From assembly GCF_004522215.1 (NCBI RefSeq), contig NZ_SDLR01000005.1:341086-405085 (forward strand): a stretch of 64,000 bases of DNA, written 5' to 3'. Under the pieces are notes generated by a model. That model made no database searches and was not told the origin of the DNA. It saw only the letters and a list, made by a program, of their open reading frames with translations. The DNA is from Ammoniphilus sp. YIM 78166 (GTDB taxonomy: Bacteria; Bacillota; Bacilli; Aneurinibacillales; RAOX-1). Shown here one piece after another: positions 1 to 7,633 of the stretch (positions are counted from its first letter, which is position 1; every line of letters starts with the position of its first letter). The position numbers and the translations under genes are program-made.

Positions 1-188
1 AACAACACAATCGAAAGATGCCGACGTTTGTTTTTAAATAGGGAATGCACAGCAGATACTGCCGCGTTGAAAAAGATGGTCATTTTAAAAAATCCCCCGA
101 TAAAAAGAACCGCACCACCTAAGGCATCCAACCGCTGGATAAAATCCGCAATGTTAATCTGTCTAATAACTGAAATAAGGGAACCTAC
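1..188 (-). pseudogene. 5'-truncated spore germination permease (GerB/GerKB family) fragment
   Basis: The minus strand has an open frame running off the left edge. It reads RQINIADFIQRLDAL, then a glycine-rich hydrophobic stretch (FIGGFFKMTIFFNAA), which I recognise as the C-terminal third of endospore germination permeases of the GerAB/GerKB type. No start codon lies in this frame after the preceding stop, and the frame begins inside the stop of the upstream selenoprotein gene. The 5' two thirds of the gene are therefore missing. It is most likely a remnant, although the part beyond the window is unseen. Confidence 0.5.
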
Positions 189-190
189 AC

Positions 191-604
191 TTAATTCTTA
201 TTCTGCTCTATTTGCATGGCTATCAAGAACCAATTGGCTGCGTTTTTGCTGCCGATCTGCCAAAACAAAGCGATAATCTCTTGATCGGTGAAGTGCTTCT
301 TTACTCTTTGATACAATTCTTCTGGCAGTTGTCCATGGTAAGCCATAATGTGGTCTGTCAATTCAAGAGCCACTTGTTCTCTCTCACTCCATTGCTCTTC
401 CAGAGCAATATACTGAACCCCTTGTCAATATTCACAATGGTTGTTCGCCGCGCTGCGCAGGCGGATCCGTTCCATCAATACAGGATCAAGAATCTCTTTT
501 AATGCTTCATCCATTAAAAGAAAAGCTGACCTGAGCTTCGGTGTATTTTCAAAGGCTTGCTGAAACGGGCTACCTTCAATCGGCACCAGTGGTAATCTAG
601 ACAT
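191..604 (-). CDS. CMD/AhpD-like selenoprotein (Cys-x-x-Sec)
   Basis: A 137-residue carboxymuconolactone decarboxylase (AhpD-like) family protein if the in-frame TGA at 427-425 is read as selenocysteine. Start ATG at 604-602 lies behind AAAGGTGG. Residues 53-60 read ANNHCEYU, matching the AhpD-type CxxC redox motif with Sec60 in place of the second cysteine. The downstream part (ALELTDHIMAY and HFTDQEIIALFWQIGSKNAANW) is typical of the family C-terminal half. Without recoding the gene would be split into two useless pieces. A perfect 8-bp hairpin follows the TGA in the right place (separate entry). AhpD-like proteins act as peroxide or disulfide reductants; the substrate here is unknown. AhpD-like selenoproteins with CxxU are a described family. 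Confidence 0.85.
391..409 (-). promoter_or_regulatory. bacterial SECIS hairpin of the AhpD-like selenoprotein gene
   Basis: On the coding strand ATTGCTCT-GGA-AGAGCAAT forms a perfect 8-bp stem with a GGA triloop. It starts 15 nt after the TGA, so the loop begins at nucleotide 24. The bSECIS consensus asks for a stem-loop with a G among the first two loop positions and the loop about 16-37 nt after UGA. The same design recurs in grdA and grdB. Confidence 0.8.
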
Positions 605-740
605 GTTTGTTTACCACCTTTCTTCAGTATTTGGCATGGAGCGACGTGTCCGTTGCAATTACTCCATAAATTTCACTTCGCAAATCATATTTTCCTGCTA
701 CAAGTGTCGATTAAATGTGCTCGACCAGATCCCTCCTTTA

Positions 741-1271
741 CTATTCTTCACTATTCTTTATCCATTCCTTGAATTCATGGATAAGATACTCGTCTGTTTT
801 AACCACAATCCATTGATTATCTTTATGCTCTATGTACAATTTAATTAATATCCCGCCTCCCGATTCATCAAGATCCTCTCTCAAATATCCAATACCACCG
901 TGAATCAAAACAATGACTTCCCTATCGTTTACTGTTTGGATTTTCATTCGTTCATAACTTTCCGGGTGAAAATTAGCGTCAATCAAGTTAAAACTTGCTC
1001 GCAGGGAATCAACTTCATATATTTCATTATTTACACCAGTCTTTGGGTCTACATTGTTCTTCAAATCCGGGTACCTGGTCCACAGGATCTCAATATCCCC
1101 TTTTACGACCGCCTGGGTTCTATAGTATAAATATTCACGAACCGGCTTCATGTATTGGACCCACTCAGTCGGTTCAGGTTCTCTAAATTCTTCCGTATCG
1201 GGGTTTACTTGAGTTGAATTACATCCTATTAAAGATAAAGTTAAAAAAATGACAATCAGCCAGTTTTTCAT
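741..1271 (-). CDS. hypothetical lipoprotein
   Basis: 176 residues. The N-terminus (MKNWLIVIFLTLSLIGC) is a lipoprotein signal peptide with lipobox LIGC, so the mature protein should be anchored at Cys17 on the outer face of the membrane. The mature part is acidic, with no motif I recognise; its helix-strand pattern (TQAVVKGDIEILWTRYP, VIVLIHGGIGYL) resembles NTF2-like folds only loosely. It stands alone on the minus strand between the selenoprotein gene and a repeat-bearing spacer. Function unknown. Confidence 0.7.
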   Translation of the reverse strand: MKNWLIVIFLTLSLIGCNSTQVNPDTEEFREPEPTEWVQYMKPVREYLYYRTQAVVKGDIEILWTRYPDLKNNVDPKTGVNNEIYEVDSLRASFNLIDANFHPESYERMKIQTVNDREVIVLIHGGIGYLREDLDESGGGILIKLYIEHKDNQWIVVKTDEYLIHEFKEWIKNSEE

Positions 1272-1325
1272 AAGACACCCCCTAACAATAAGACGAAATG
1301 AAAAGGCTGAAATTACAAAGGGTTG

Positions 1326-1420
1326 CCGGCGAGAATACCTGGTCTACCGGCGACTTTCTTCAGTTATCAGCGACTCAGGCCCTCTTACCGGCAACTAAAA
1401 CCACTTTAGCGGCAACCTGA
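1326..1420. repeat. 21-bp degenerate tandem repeat, five units
   Basis: Units starting CCGGCGA, CCGGCGAC, CAGCGAC, CCGGCAAC and GCGGCAAC begin at 1326, 1347, 1368, 1388 and 1409, a period of 20-21 bp. The first eight bases of each unit are conserved and the rest vary. The array lies in the 191-bp spacer between two minus-strand genes and has no open frame. Confidence 0.7.
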
Positions 1421-1462
1421 AATGCAAGTTGATCGAAATAGGTAGCGGGGTATACTTCCGAA

Positions 1463-2209
1463 TCAGCCCAACAAACGAATAAGCAAAGACTCCGCCTCAT
1501 GGACCAGTCCCAGTCGAATAAGTTCATGTGCATGGCGTTCAACTAGGCTTCGATCAGAACAAGCCGAAGCTTGTAAATCACGTATAGAAGCAAGCAGCGA
1601 TTCTTTTCCAGCAAGAATTGACCGTACACCTAGAGAATCTTCGGTCGTTACCGTAACCCCTGCCTGCCGTTCGGATCGTATCTCCTGGATGTATTGAAAC
1701 GCGTTTACAATCGGCGAAAGCTTAAACTGGTCTCGAACTTCGTTCATGACCAACGCTTTCTCCCGTTTCCAGCGTGCATAATCAAACCACTCTGACTGTA
1801 AATCTTTTTCTTCCTCCTTGCGCTTACACTTAAGGTAGTCCTCTTCGCTCGTAAATTCATTTAGCAACAGCAGCTCATCGAAGAAATGCAAGGAGAAGAA
1901 CTCGGAAAGATTCCGTGCAACCAGCCGTATTTTCTCTCTATCCATTGGTGATATACGTATCACAGGCGCTTCATCCAAGGTTTGGACAAAGCCAAAATCG
2001 GTTAATAACGCGTAATGTATTCCATCCATTCCTGTACGAGCAAACGGAAAAGAATCCACCGGTGTGCAAAAGTAACCTTGCTTCTCCTGAAAATCAATCC
2101 CTAAGAAAAGTCCTGTTGGGTTCTCTAAATACTTCACTTGACTAGCAAACTCTCGCTCCCAACTGATCATTCGATTGAGTAACAAAGGTGTTTGATAGTT
2201 ATGATTCAT
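1463..2209 (-). CDS. hypothetical cytoplasmic protein
   Basis: 248 residues from the ATG at 2209, chosen because GAGGGGAAACC precedes it; a longer frame to 2263 has no better site. The N-terminal half (FLGIDFQEKQGYFCTPVDS, HYALLTDFGFV, VIRISPMD) has the feel of SMI1/KNR4-like or ankyrin-adjacent proteins of bacilli, followed by a charged helical C-terminus. I do not recognise the family with certainty. It lies just downstream of the DJ-1-like remnant on the same strand. Confidence 0.6.
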   Translation of the reverse strand: MNHNYQTPLLLNRMISWEREFASQVKYLENPTGLFLGIDFQEKQGYFCTPVDSFPFARTGMDGIHYALLTDFGFVQTLDEAPVIRISPMDREKIRLVARNLSEFFSLHFFDELLLLNEFTSEEDYLKCKRKEEEKDLQSEWFDYARWKREKALVMNEVRDQFKLSPIVNAFQYIQEIRSERQAGVTVTTEDSLGVRSILAGKESLLASIRDLQASACSDRSLVERHAHELIRLGLVHEAESLLIRLLG

Positions 2210-2225
2210 GGTTTCCCCTCTTTTC

Positions 2226-2624
2226 TCAAACCTCTCCTCCTTGTATTCGAGCCGCAGAGTCAAACTCCTCTGTTCTTACCCTCCTGAATAATCGCCAATC
2301 CGTATAGTAAGCGGCCAACCCAGCCAATAAACCAGTCAACAAGAGGTGAAGGTAGGTTTCAAGCGGAAACGGGTTGCCTTCAAACTGCATGTCATAAAGT
2401 AATTCATCCATTTCCCGAAAAGAATAGTGCAGGATAACATCTAATCCTCTCGTTAGGGATTTGACCTGGGTATCCTCAGCCACAGCATACACATTAAAGG
2501 CACCCGTCCGCGAGAAAATCTCGTAAGGTATCGTGAAGTCCAACCCTTCCGTAACCTCACTTCCCAACACAACCGTTACGGTTGGCTTAGCCGGATCGTG
2601 AATCGGTTTCACTGCCCCTTGCAA
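2226..2624 (-). pseudogene. DJ-1/PfpI-family membrane protein with internal deletion
   Basis: The first 75 residues (VVLGSEVTEGLDFTIPYEIF, RTGAFNVYAVAEDTQ) match the N-terminus of DJ-1/PfpI/GlxA-type proteins of bacilli. The frame then jumps to a short hydrophobic C-terminal piece (LHLLLTGLLAGLAAYYTDW). The core with the nucleophile Cys region is missing. The length of 132 residues is well under half the usual size, so an internal in-frame deletion is the simplest reading. It is probably non-functional. Confidence 0.55.
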
Positions 2625-2728
2625 CGTAGGGACAGGTTCTTGACGAAGCGCGGAGAAATTTTGTTAAAATTTCTCAATTTCTTCTTAGGGATACTATAAA
2701 TCGCGATTATGAACTGAATATGAACGAG

Positions 2729-2759
2729 AAAACCCAACAGCGTTTACCTGTTGGGTTTT
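2729..2759. terminator. Rho-independent terminator
   Basis: AAAACCCAACAG and CTGTTGGGTTTT form a 12-bp stem with A/T runs on both sides. It sits just past the stop of the 2767-3066 gene on the minus strand. Confidence 0.8.
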
Positions 2760-2766
2760 GTTTGGA

Positions 2767-3066
2767 TTATTCTTTTACCAATTCCATCTCGATCCTAAGC
2801 AGCTTCCCTTGCTCATCAAATAGGCCGTATACGGGAATTTCCCCTTGGGGAGCACGTGTGAGAACAGCGAAGTTACGGAAAATCGTCCCGTGTTCCTTTC
2901 CAGCCAAAGCCAGTTGGCTCGCTTCATCGTAACCATACGTCGGATAAGTTGATGCGTCTTCATCAAATTCCCCAGACTCCCATTGATCCAAATGAACGGG
3001 ATCAATCATCAGGAGTTTTCCTCCTTCGACTCGCACATGGCCTAACAGTTTTCGGTTTGATGTCAT
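2767..3066 (-). CDS. small hypothetical protein
   Basis: 99 residues. The motif GGKLLMIDPVHLDQWESGEF resembles small bacillar proteins with a (L/M)I(D/V)DPCY-type opening, and it ends in a beta-rich YGLFDEQGKLLRIEMEL. No signal peptide or membrane segment is present. RBS AGGTGG lies before the ATG. A single gene ending at a clear terminator. Function unknown. Confidence 0.6.
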   Translation of the reverse strand: MTSNRKLLGHVRVEGGKLLMIDPVHLDQWESGEFDEDASTYPTYGYDEASQLALAGKEHGTIFRNFAVLTRAPQGEIPVYGLFDEQGKLLRIEMELVKE

Positions 3067-3148
3067 ATGTCCACCTTCTAAACCATAAGTAGTATCCTCT
3101 ATTTTAACATTCCTGTCCCCGTGTGGCGAATGTTAGTAGCAAAAAAGA

Positions 3149-3176
3149 GAGGCCAATCACTATTGTGATTGACCTC
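3149..3176 (-). terminator. terminator of the YczE-like gene
   Basis: On the minus strand GAGGTCAATCAC and GTGATTGGCCTC pair with one mismatch. The stem is followed by CTTTTTTG, a proper U-tract for the gene at 3184-3804. Confidence 0.8.
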
Positions 3177-3183
3177 CCCCTGT

Positions 3184-3804
3184 CTATGGCTTGGGAACAA
3201 GCACTCTCCGCCTGCTCATCACCTTTTTTGTCTGCTGATTGGAAACCTGAATCACTTTTCCTAATAAGAAAACAACCACAATCGTTCCAAAACCGATCGG
3301 ACCTCCGAGGAAAAAGCCTAAGAAGGCTGCACAGAATTCAATCACCGTACGTGAAACCGTGAGCGTCCAGCCAAATCGGTTATGCAACGCTATCATGAGC
3401 CCATCAATAGGCGCCCTAGGGAATCGAGCCTCTAAATAAATTCCCATGCCCACTCCCGCTAAAGTCACACCCATGAATAAGCTAATCCATTGCATTTCCC
3501 ATGAAGAGGTAAAATCAACATCTTTTAAAACAAGGTATATCCAAGCATCTAACATCCAACTCCGAATCACAATCGTAACAAACGAGCCGAATGAAGGCCG
3601 CTTTCTCTCAATCCACCCTGTAAACAAAACCACCATGGTCTGAGCCACAATGGACCACATGCCAACGGTAAAGCCAAAATGGTTCGTCAATCCAACAGCA
3701 ACCGCATCCCACGGTCCAGCTCCGACCATGGGCAGGATTATCAAGGCCATACCTAGTGATGTAATGCCCAATCCACCTAAATAAATCGCGATTCTCTTCC
3801 CCAC
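3184..3804 (-). CDS. YczE/YitT-like integral membrane protein
   Basis: 206 residues with about five hydrophobic segments. GAGPWDAVAVGLTNHFGFTVGMWSI and the later PRAPIDGLMIALHNRFGW are the two internally repeated signature segments of the YczE/YyaS family of membrane proteins. The C-terminal tail is basic (KKVMSRRRVLVPKP) and probably cytoplasmic. Family function is poorly defined; YczE of B. subtilis is linked to surfactin production. It stands alone and ends at a strong terminator. Confidence 0.75.
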   Translation of the reverse strand: MGKRIAIYLGGLGITSLGMALIILPMVGAGPWDAVAVGLTNHFGFTVGMWSIVAQTMVVLFTGWIERKRPSFGSFVTIVIRSWMLDAWIYLVLKDVDFTSSWEMQWISLFMGVTLAGVGMGIYLEARFPRAPIDGLMIALHNRFGWTLTVSRTVIEFCAAFLGFFLGGPIGFGTIVVVFLLGKVIQVSNQQTKKVMSRRRVLVPKP

Positions 3805-3895
3805 TCTTACACCTTCTCTTTATATTGTTTCACTCTCACTTTATCTTAACATATGTTCTGGGGAAGATTATCTGTAAAAATGTGGCCCAAATGGT

Positions 3896-4633
3896 TTATT
3901 CATTAATCATTTTTTTCACTTTTTGATAAGTTCTTTTATTCATATCCCACCGATAGGCTTGCGTATCAACCAAATGGTCATGTTCGAATTCGTGGAAATA
4001 AACGATATGTCCACCCTCATGAGTGAAATGAATGTTGCTTTCAGTACTCGAAGCTTCGAGCTTCGTGCTGTATATTTTTCTTACTTGTCCTTCGTGATAT
4101 TGATAAACCGTAAAATAAACCGAATGAGGAGCATTTTTTTCACTTTCTACTACAAGAAATTCCTCGGGGTAACTTTGTCCCGTAAGATTTAAGAAGGGGG
4201 TAACATGAGTGATGGCTGTTTCCGCCGTATGTGGGATCTTTATTCTTTTCCCCTTATCATCTAGCGTGTACTCCCCTGGCCACTCCTTCATGGAAATCAG
4301 GTAAATCCCTTCGCCCATTGAGCTATATCCAACCCAATTCGGGTTTTCATCGCGTTTTAAAGGAGATGTCGAAAAGCGTACGGCGGGAACACTATTGTCC
4401 CATTCTTGCTTAATGCCAAGCATATTGGCAACAGTCGCTACCGGTGCATACACATTTCCATTATAAATGAAGGGCTCCGCTTTCGTTTGAATGACTTGCT
4501 CATTGACAATAAGCTGGATATTGGCGAAACGAGCCGTAATTTTTTCGGTCAAAGCTTTAGTATACCCAGTTCCTGCAAACAATAGAGAACTGGCAAGCAA
4601 TCCAGCTACTATGTATTTGGGTTTGATTTGCAT
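3896..4633 (-). CDS. secreted protein with copper-amine-oxidase-N (stalk) domain
   Basis: 245 residues. The signal peptide (KYIVAGLLASSLLFAGTGYTKA) is followed at about residues 40-85 by a stalk domain with the typical pattern LIVNEQVIQTKAEPFIYNGNVYAPVATVANMLG. This domain is common in surface proteins of Paenibacillaceae. The remaining 150 residues are beta-rich and not recognised. The protein is expected to be exported. The gene is monocistronic. Confidence 0.7.
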   Translation of the reverse strand: MQIKPKYIVAGLLASSLLFAGTGYTKALTEKITARFANIQLIVNEQVIQTKAEPFIYNGNVYAPVATVANMLGIKQEWDNSVPAVRFSTSPLKRDENPNWVGYSSMGEGIYLISMKEWPGEYTLDDKGKRIKIPHTAETAITHVTPFLNLTGQSYPEEFLVVESEKNAPHSVYFTVYQYHEGQVRKIYSTKLEASSTESNIHFTHEGGHIVYFHEFEHDHLVDTQAYRWDMNKRTYQKVKKMINE

Positions 4634-4709
4634 AGAATTCCCTCCGGATCCAATATTCCGTTATCACGTAATATTAGACGCCTGTTGTGATAAAGAAGTT
4701 ACACCAAAG

Positions 4710-5054
4710 TCATCGATTATATCCCCGTTCCCCATAAGGCTGAAGCTCATCTAACCATTTTTGCTCCAGCTTTTTGAGCTCATCCTTGGCATCAAAGTAG
4801 CCTTCCTCTTTCTTTTTTAACACCTCAAGCACTTCAAAGACAAAGGCTTCTTCTCCAAATTGCTTCCATTCCTCTTGAAGTGATCGATTCAGATGACTAC
4901 CTAGTCTCAATTGCAGAAGCTTCCCATTCATCGTTTTAAAATTGGTTGTGCTGTCGATCAGGATCTTTTGATTCCTTGTATTTTTTATCTGATAAACCCC
5001 TGCTTCTGTCTCTGTTTCCCTGTATTGCAGTTTAAGCTCTTTTTTGCGGTCCAT
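4710..5054 (-). CDS. GIY-YIG nuclease family protein
   Basis: 114 residues. GVYQIKNTRNQKILI and the following helix (LNRSLQEEWKQFGEEAFVFEVLEVL) fit the small GIY-YIG family domain, with the YIG element degenerate (ILIDS). It is directly downstream of, and in the same direction as, a DUF2087 regulator gene; this pairing is common in bacilli. Its DNA or RNA target is unknown. Confidence 0.7.
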   Translation of the reverse strand: MDRKKELKLQYRETETEAGVYQIKNTRNQKILIDSTTNFKTMNGKLLQLRLGSHLNRSLQEEWKQFGEEAFVFEVLEVLKKKEEGYFDAKDELKKLEQKWLDELQPYGERGYNR

Positions 5055-5076
5055 CGCTTTTTCCTCCTGTTTACTC

Positions 5077-5844
5077 TCAACTTTTTAGCCAGTATTGGCT
5101 GCCGTCCGATTTCCGGTCAAGAAATCCATACTCAATCAGATATCTTCTGATCGTGACATAATCCTCGTAAACCCCTTTTAACACCTGATTAATTTCCTTT
5201 TCGGTGTAGACTCGCTCATGTTGAAAATGTCTAGCGATCTCCCGCAGAACTATCAACTTCTGTTTCTCTCTTGGGGGAAAACTCTTCAATGCTCCTTCGG
5301 TACCTTCTGGGAAATATTTTTTCAGGATTTTATCGTTCTCTTCCTCGGTCACATTGTAGCGATCATCGACCATTTTGGCCGTCTGATGTATCCCAATAAA
5401 ACTTGGTGCATGCTGATCCCTCTCTTTCAGAAGCTCCATCATGGCCAAATACACCTTCGATTGCCGTTCCTTCTCTTTTAACACAAAACGATGATTGCGG
5501 ATCGTCGACGAACTGCCAATTTTCATTTCCTCCTGAACTTCCCGATCACTCTTCCCCTGATAAAAAAGCTGAAGAAGCGCCTTTTGGTGTTCCGTCAATC
5601 CCGTGAGCTTTTTATCGAGTTGAAGGAGATAGTGGAAAACGGACTCATGCGCCTTATCGATATGGTGTCGCATAAACCTCTCTGCCTCATAAAACCTCCC
5701 ATCCTCCGGATAGATGATCCCTTTCTCCGTCTCCCTACCGCAGAGCAGACAGCGAAAGACCTCTCCATCTTGGATATACCCATGTTTCAGTTCCTCTAGC
5801 GAAGCTTCCCAAAACTGTTCTGTTACGTCCAAAATCAAACACAT
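5077..5844 (-). CDS. DUF2087-domain transcriptional regulator
   Basis: 255 residues. An N-terminal treble-clef-like CLLCGRETEKG segment is followed by a LuxR-like helical region (GLTEHQKALLQLFYQGKSDREVQEEM). A DUF2087 domain covers about residues 165-255 (LKSFPPREKQKLIVLREIA, VLKGVYEDYVTIRRYLIEYGFLDRKSDGSQYW). DUF2087 proteins are predicted regulators. It is co-directional with the GIY-YIG gene 22 bp downstream and probably in one operon. Confidence 0.75.
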   Translation of the reverse strand: MCLILDVTEQFWEASLEELKHGYIQDGEVFRCLLCGRETEKGIIYPEDGRFYEAERFMRHHIDKAHESVFHYLLQLDKKLTGLTEHQKALLQLFYQGKSDREVQEEMKIGSSSTIRNHRFVLKEKERQSKVYLAMMELLKERDQHAPSFIGIHQTAKMVDDRYNVTEEENDKILKKYFPEGTEGALKSFPPREKQKLIVLREIARHFQHERVYTEKEINQVLKGVYEDYVTIRRYLIEYGFLDRKSDGSQYWLKS

Positions 5845-5929
5845 CCTTAAAACGTTTGTTATTTATATAGACATTTTATATTTTTATCTATAAAACTTCA
5901 AACTATTTATAATCGTCCGTATTAAAAAA

Positions 5930-5951
5930 GCCCGCTTGAGCTCAAGCGGGC
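5930..5951 (-). terminator. terminator of the oxidoreductase gene
   Basis: GCCCGCTTGAG and CTCAAGCGGGC form a perfect 11-bp palindrome. On the minus strand a CTTTTTTAAT tract follows. Confidence 0.9.
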
Positions 5952-5973
5952 TTTCGTTTTTCTATGCATTTCT

Positions 5974-6837
5974 TTAAGATAATTCCTTCACCAATTGAGC
6001 TAGTCCCTCGCTGATGGGGGTTGCCGGACGCCCAAGCAACTTTTCAAAATCGTTGCTCTCCACTTCTAATGCGCCGTCGCGAATGCCTTTCTGTATTGCT
6101 ACGAGGATCGGGATTACGAAATCAGGTACGCCCGCCCCTTTCATGATATCGGCATACGTTTCATCATCAACCTGTTGCACGGGGACATCTTTGCCCAATA
6201 CACCACCCAAAGCAGCGGCGAATTCTTCTTGTGTGTGCAGCGTACCAGATAGTTCATAAATCGTATTTTCGTGCCCATTGCCTGCCAATACGGCGGCTGC
6301 CGCTTCGGCAAAATCCTGGCGTGGCGCCCATCCGACTTTGCCGGAACCTGCGGATGTCACCCAAGGAGCACCAGCCATGACCCCTTGAATGCTCCCTGTC
6401 TCGTTTTCCAAATACCAGTTGTTTCGCAAGAAGGAGTAGGCAATGCCCGTGTTTCGGATAGCTTCTTCTGTGGCTCGGTGAACAGGAGCCAGGAAGATGG
6501 AGCTCTCGCTTGCGTTTCCTAAACTCGTATAAGCAATAAACCCAACTTGGGCTTGCTGAGCTGCGGCTACCGCATTCGTATGTTGGCGAATTCTTGTTTC
6601 ATTGTCTCCATCGGCGGATATGAGTAACAGGCGATCAATTCCTTTAAAAGCTGTAGCTAACGTCTCTGGACGGTCAAAATCTCCCTGACGGACTTCCACT
6701 CCTCGTGCGCGAAGCCCTTCTGCTTTCTCCGGATTCCGAACACTGACAACTAATTGATCAGCTGGTACAGTCTTCAATAAAGCCTCAACAACCTTCGTTC
6801 CTAATTTTCCTGTTGCACCTGTCACGAGTAATTTCAC
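5974..6837 (-). CDS. NmrA-type NAD(P)H:quinone oxidoreductase (QOR2-like)
   Basis: 287 residues from the GTG at 6837, chosen because GGGGAGGAACAGAAC precedes it; an ATG at 6879 lacks an RBS and would run into the operator. Rossmann motif VTGATGKLG sits at the N-terminus, then VRQGDFDRPETLATAFKGIDRLLLIS as in QOR2/NmrA-like atypical SDRs, which reduce quinones or sense NADP(H). The Rrf2 regulator gene lies directly upstream, and a perfect operator-like palindrome sits between them. It is therefore probably an electrophile or redox stress response enzyme controlled by that regulator. Confidence 0.8.
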   Translation of the reverse strand: MKLLVTGATGKLGTKVVEALLKTVPADQLVVSVRNPEKAEGLRARGVEVRQGDFDRPETLATAFKGIDRLLLISADGDNETRIRQHTNAVAAAQQAQVGFIAYTSLGNASESSIFLAPVHRATEEAIRNTGIAYSFLRNNWYLENETGSIQGVMAGAPWVTSAGSGKVGWAPRQDFAEAAAAVLAGNGHENTIYELSGTLHTQEEFAAALGGVLGKDVPVQQVDDETYADIMKGAGVPDFVIPILVAIQKGIRDGALEVESNDFEKLLGRPATPISEGLAQLVKELS

Positions 6838-6869
6838 GTTCTGTTCCTCCCCTATGTTAATGTATTGAG

Positions 6870-6892
6870 GTTGTAACATTAATAGTTACAAC
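6870..6892. promoter_or_regulatory. probable Rrf2-regulator operator, target site
   Basis: GTTGTAAC-N7-GTTACAAC is a perfect 8-bp inverted repeat between the regulator gene and the oxidoreductase start. A near-identical second copy lies upstream of the regulator itself. Confidence 0.7.
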
Positions 6893-6927
6893 TCCCTTTT
6901 AAATAAAAGCTCTAAAAGAGCTCTCAT

Positions 6928-7344
6928 TTAGTCAAATCTGGCTGTCAGCTGTCTCAGCGTGGTTTGTGCCAGTCTCTGTTCCATTGCGTCTTGAGCTTCT
7001 CTTAGTTCCAACTGAAGCACTGATTCGATATTGCGCCCGACAGGACATTGAATATTCGGCTCTTCATGAATACGAAAGAGTTGGTTCTCTTCTGTCACGT
7101 TTACAGCCCGATAAATATCAAGCAAGGTAATCTTATCAGGACTCTGGAGTAAATACGCACCTCCCACTCCGGGACGGACTTCCAGTAAACCCGCTTTCTT
7201 CAGCATTCCCATAATTCTCCGTATGATCACGGGATTCGTATTAACGCTACCTGCAATGAAGTCACCGGTGCAATCGTTGGAACTGACGGCAATAACCGAA
7301 AGAATATGAACCGCAATCGAAAAGCGGGTGCTAATTTGTTTCAA
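6928..7344 (-). CDS. Rrf2-family transcriptional regulator
   Basis: 138 residues from the TTG at 7344 (reading LKQISTRFSIAVHIL), the canonical Rrf2 opening, with GGTGG upstream; the longer frame to 7383 would cover the operator. The winged helix (SVNTNPVIIRRIMGMLKKAGLLEVRPGVGGAYLL) is clear. Only one conserved-looking cysteine is present (IQCPVGRNIESVLQ), so it resembles the YwnA/HypR group rather than the FeS-binding IscR/NsrR. It probably autoregulates and controls the adjacent oxidoreductase. Confidence 0.8.
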   Translation of the reverse strand: MKQISTRFSIAVHILSVIAVSSNDCTGDFIAGSVNTNPVIIRRIMGMLKKAGLLEVRPGVGGAYLLQSPDKITLLDIYRAVNVTEENQLFRIHEEPNIQCPVGRNIESVLQLELREAQDAMEQRLAQTTLRQLTARFD

Positions 7345-7358
7345 TATTAACCACCACC

Positions 7359-7381
7359 GTTGTAACCATTCTAGTTCTAAC
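7359..7381. promoter_or_regulatory. probable Rrf2-regulator operator, autoregulatory site
   Basis: GTTGTAAC-N7-GTTCTAAC matches the 6870-6892 palindrome in half-sites and spacer with one mismatch. It lies immediately before the regulator start. Confidence 0.6.
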
Positions 7382-7633
7382 ACATAGAAAAGTCAACTCA
7401 CATCCTTATCATGACCTCGGGTTTGTTATCTTATTTAATTTATGTTTTGTTATTTAAATAAAAAGGACCACGCCATCGTTCTAGGGAGCAGTCCCTGATA
7501 GCCCTTTCAACAATGTCAAGAATACTCTTAAGGTTTCATCCACATCTGGTCGGCGGTCGTTTCTTTCCTTGTATACTCCCCGGCCAAGGCTAATACTAAG
7601 AGCTTCTGTCAAAGAGTAGGAATTCTCCGGTTA

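Noticed and set aside
2259-2263. longer start of the 1463 gene at 2263
   Set aside because: No ribosome site there, while the ATG at 2209 has GAGGGGAAACC and the extension overlaps the neighbouring remnant.
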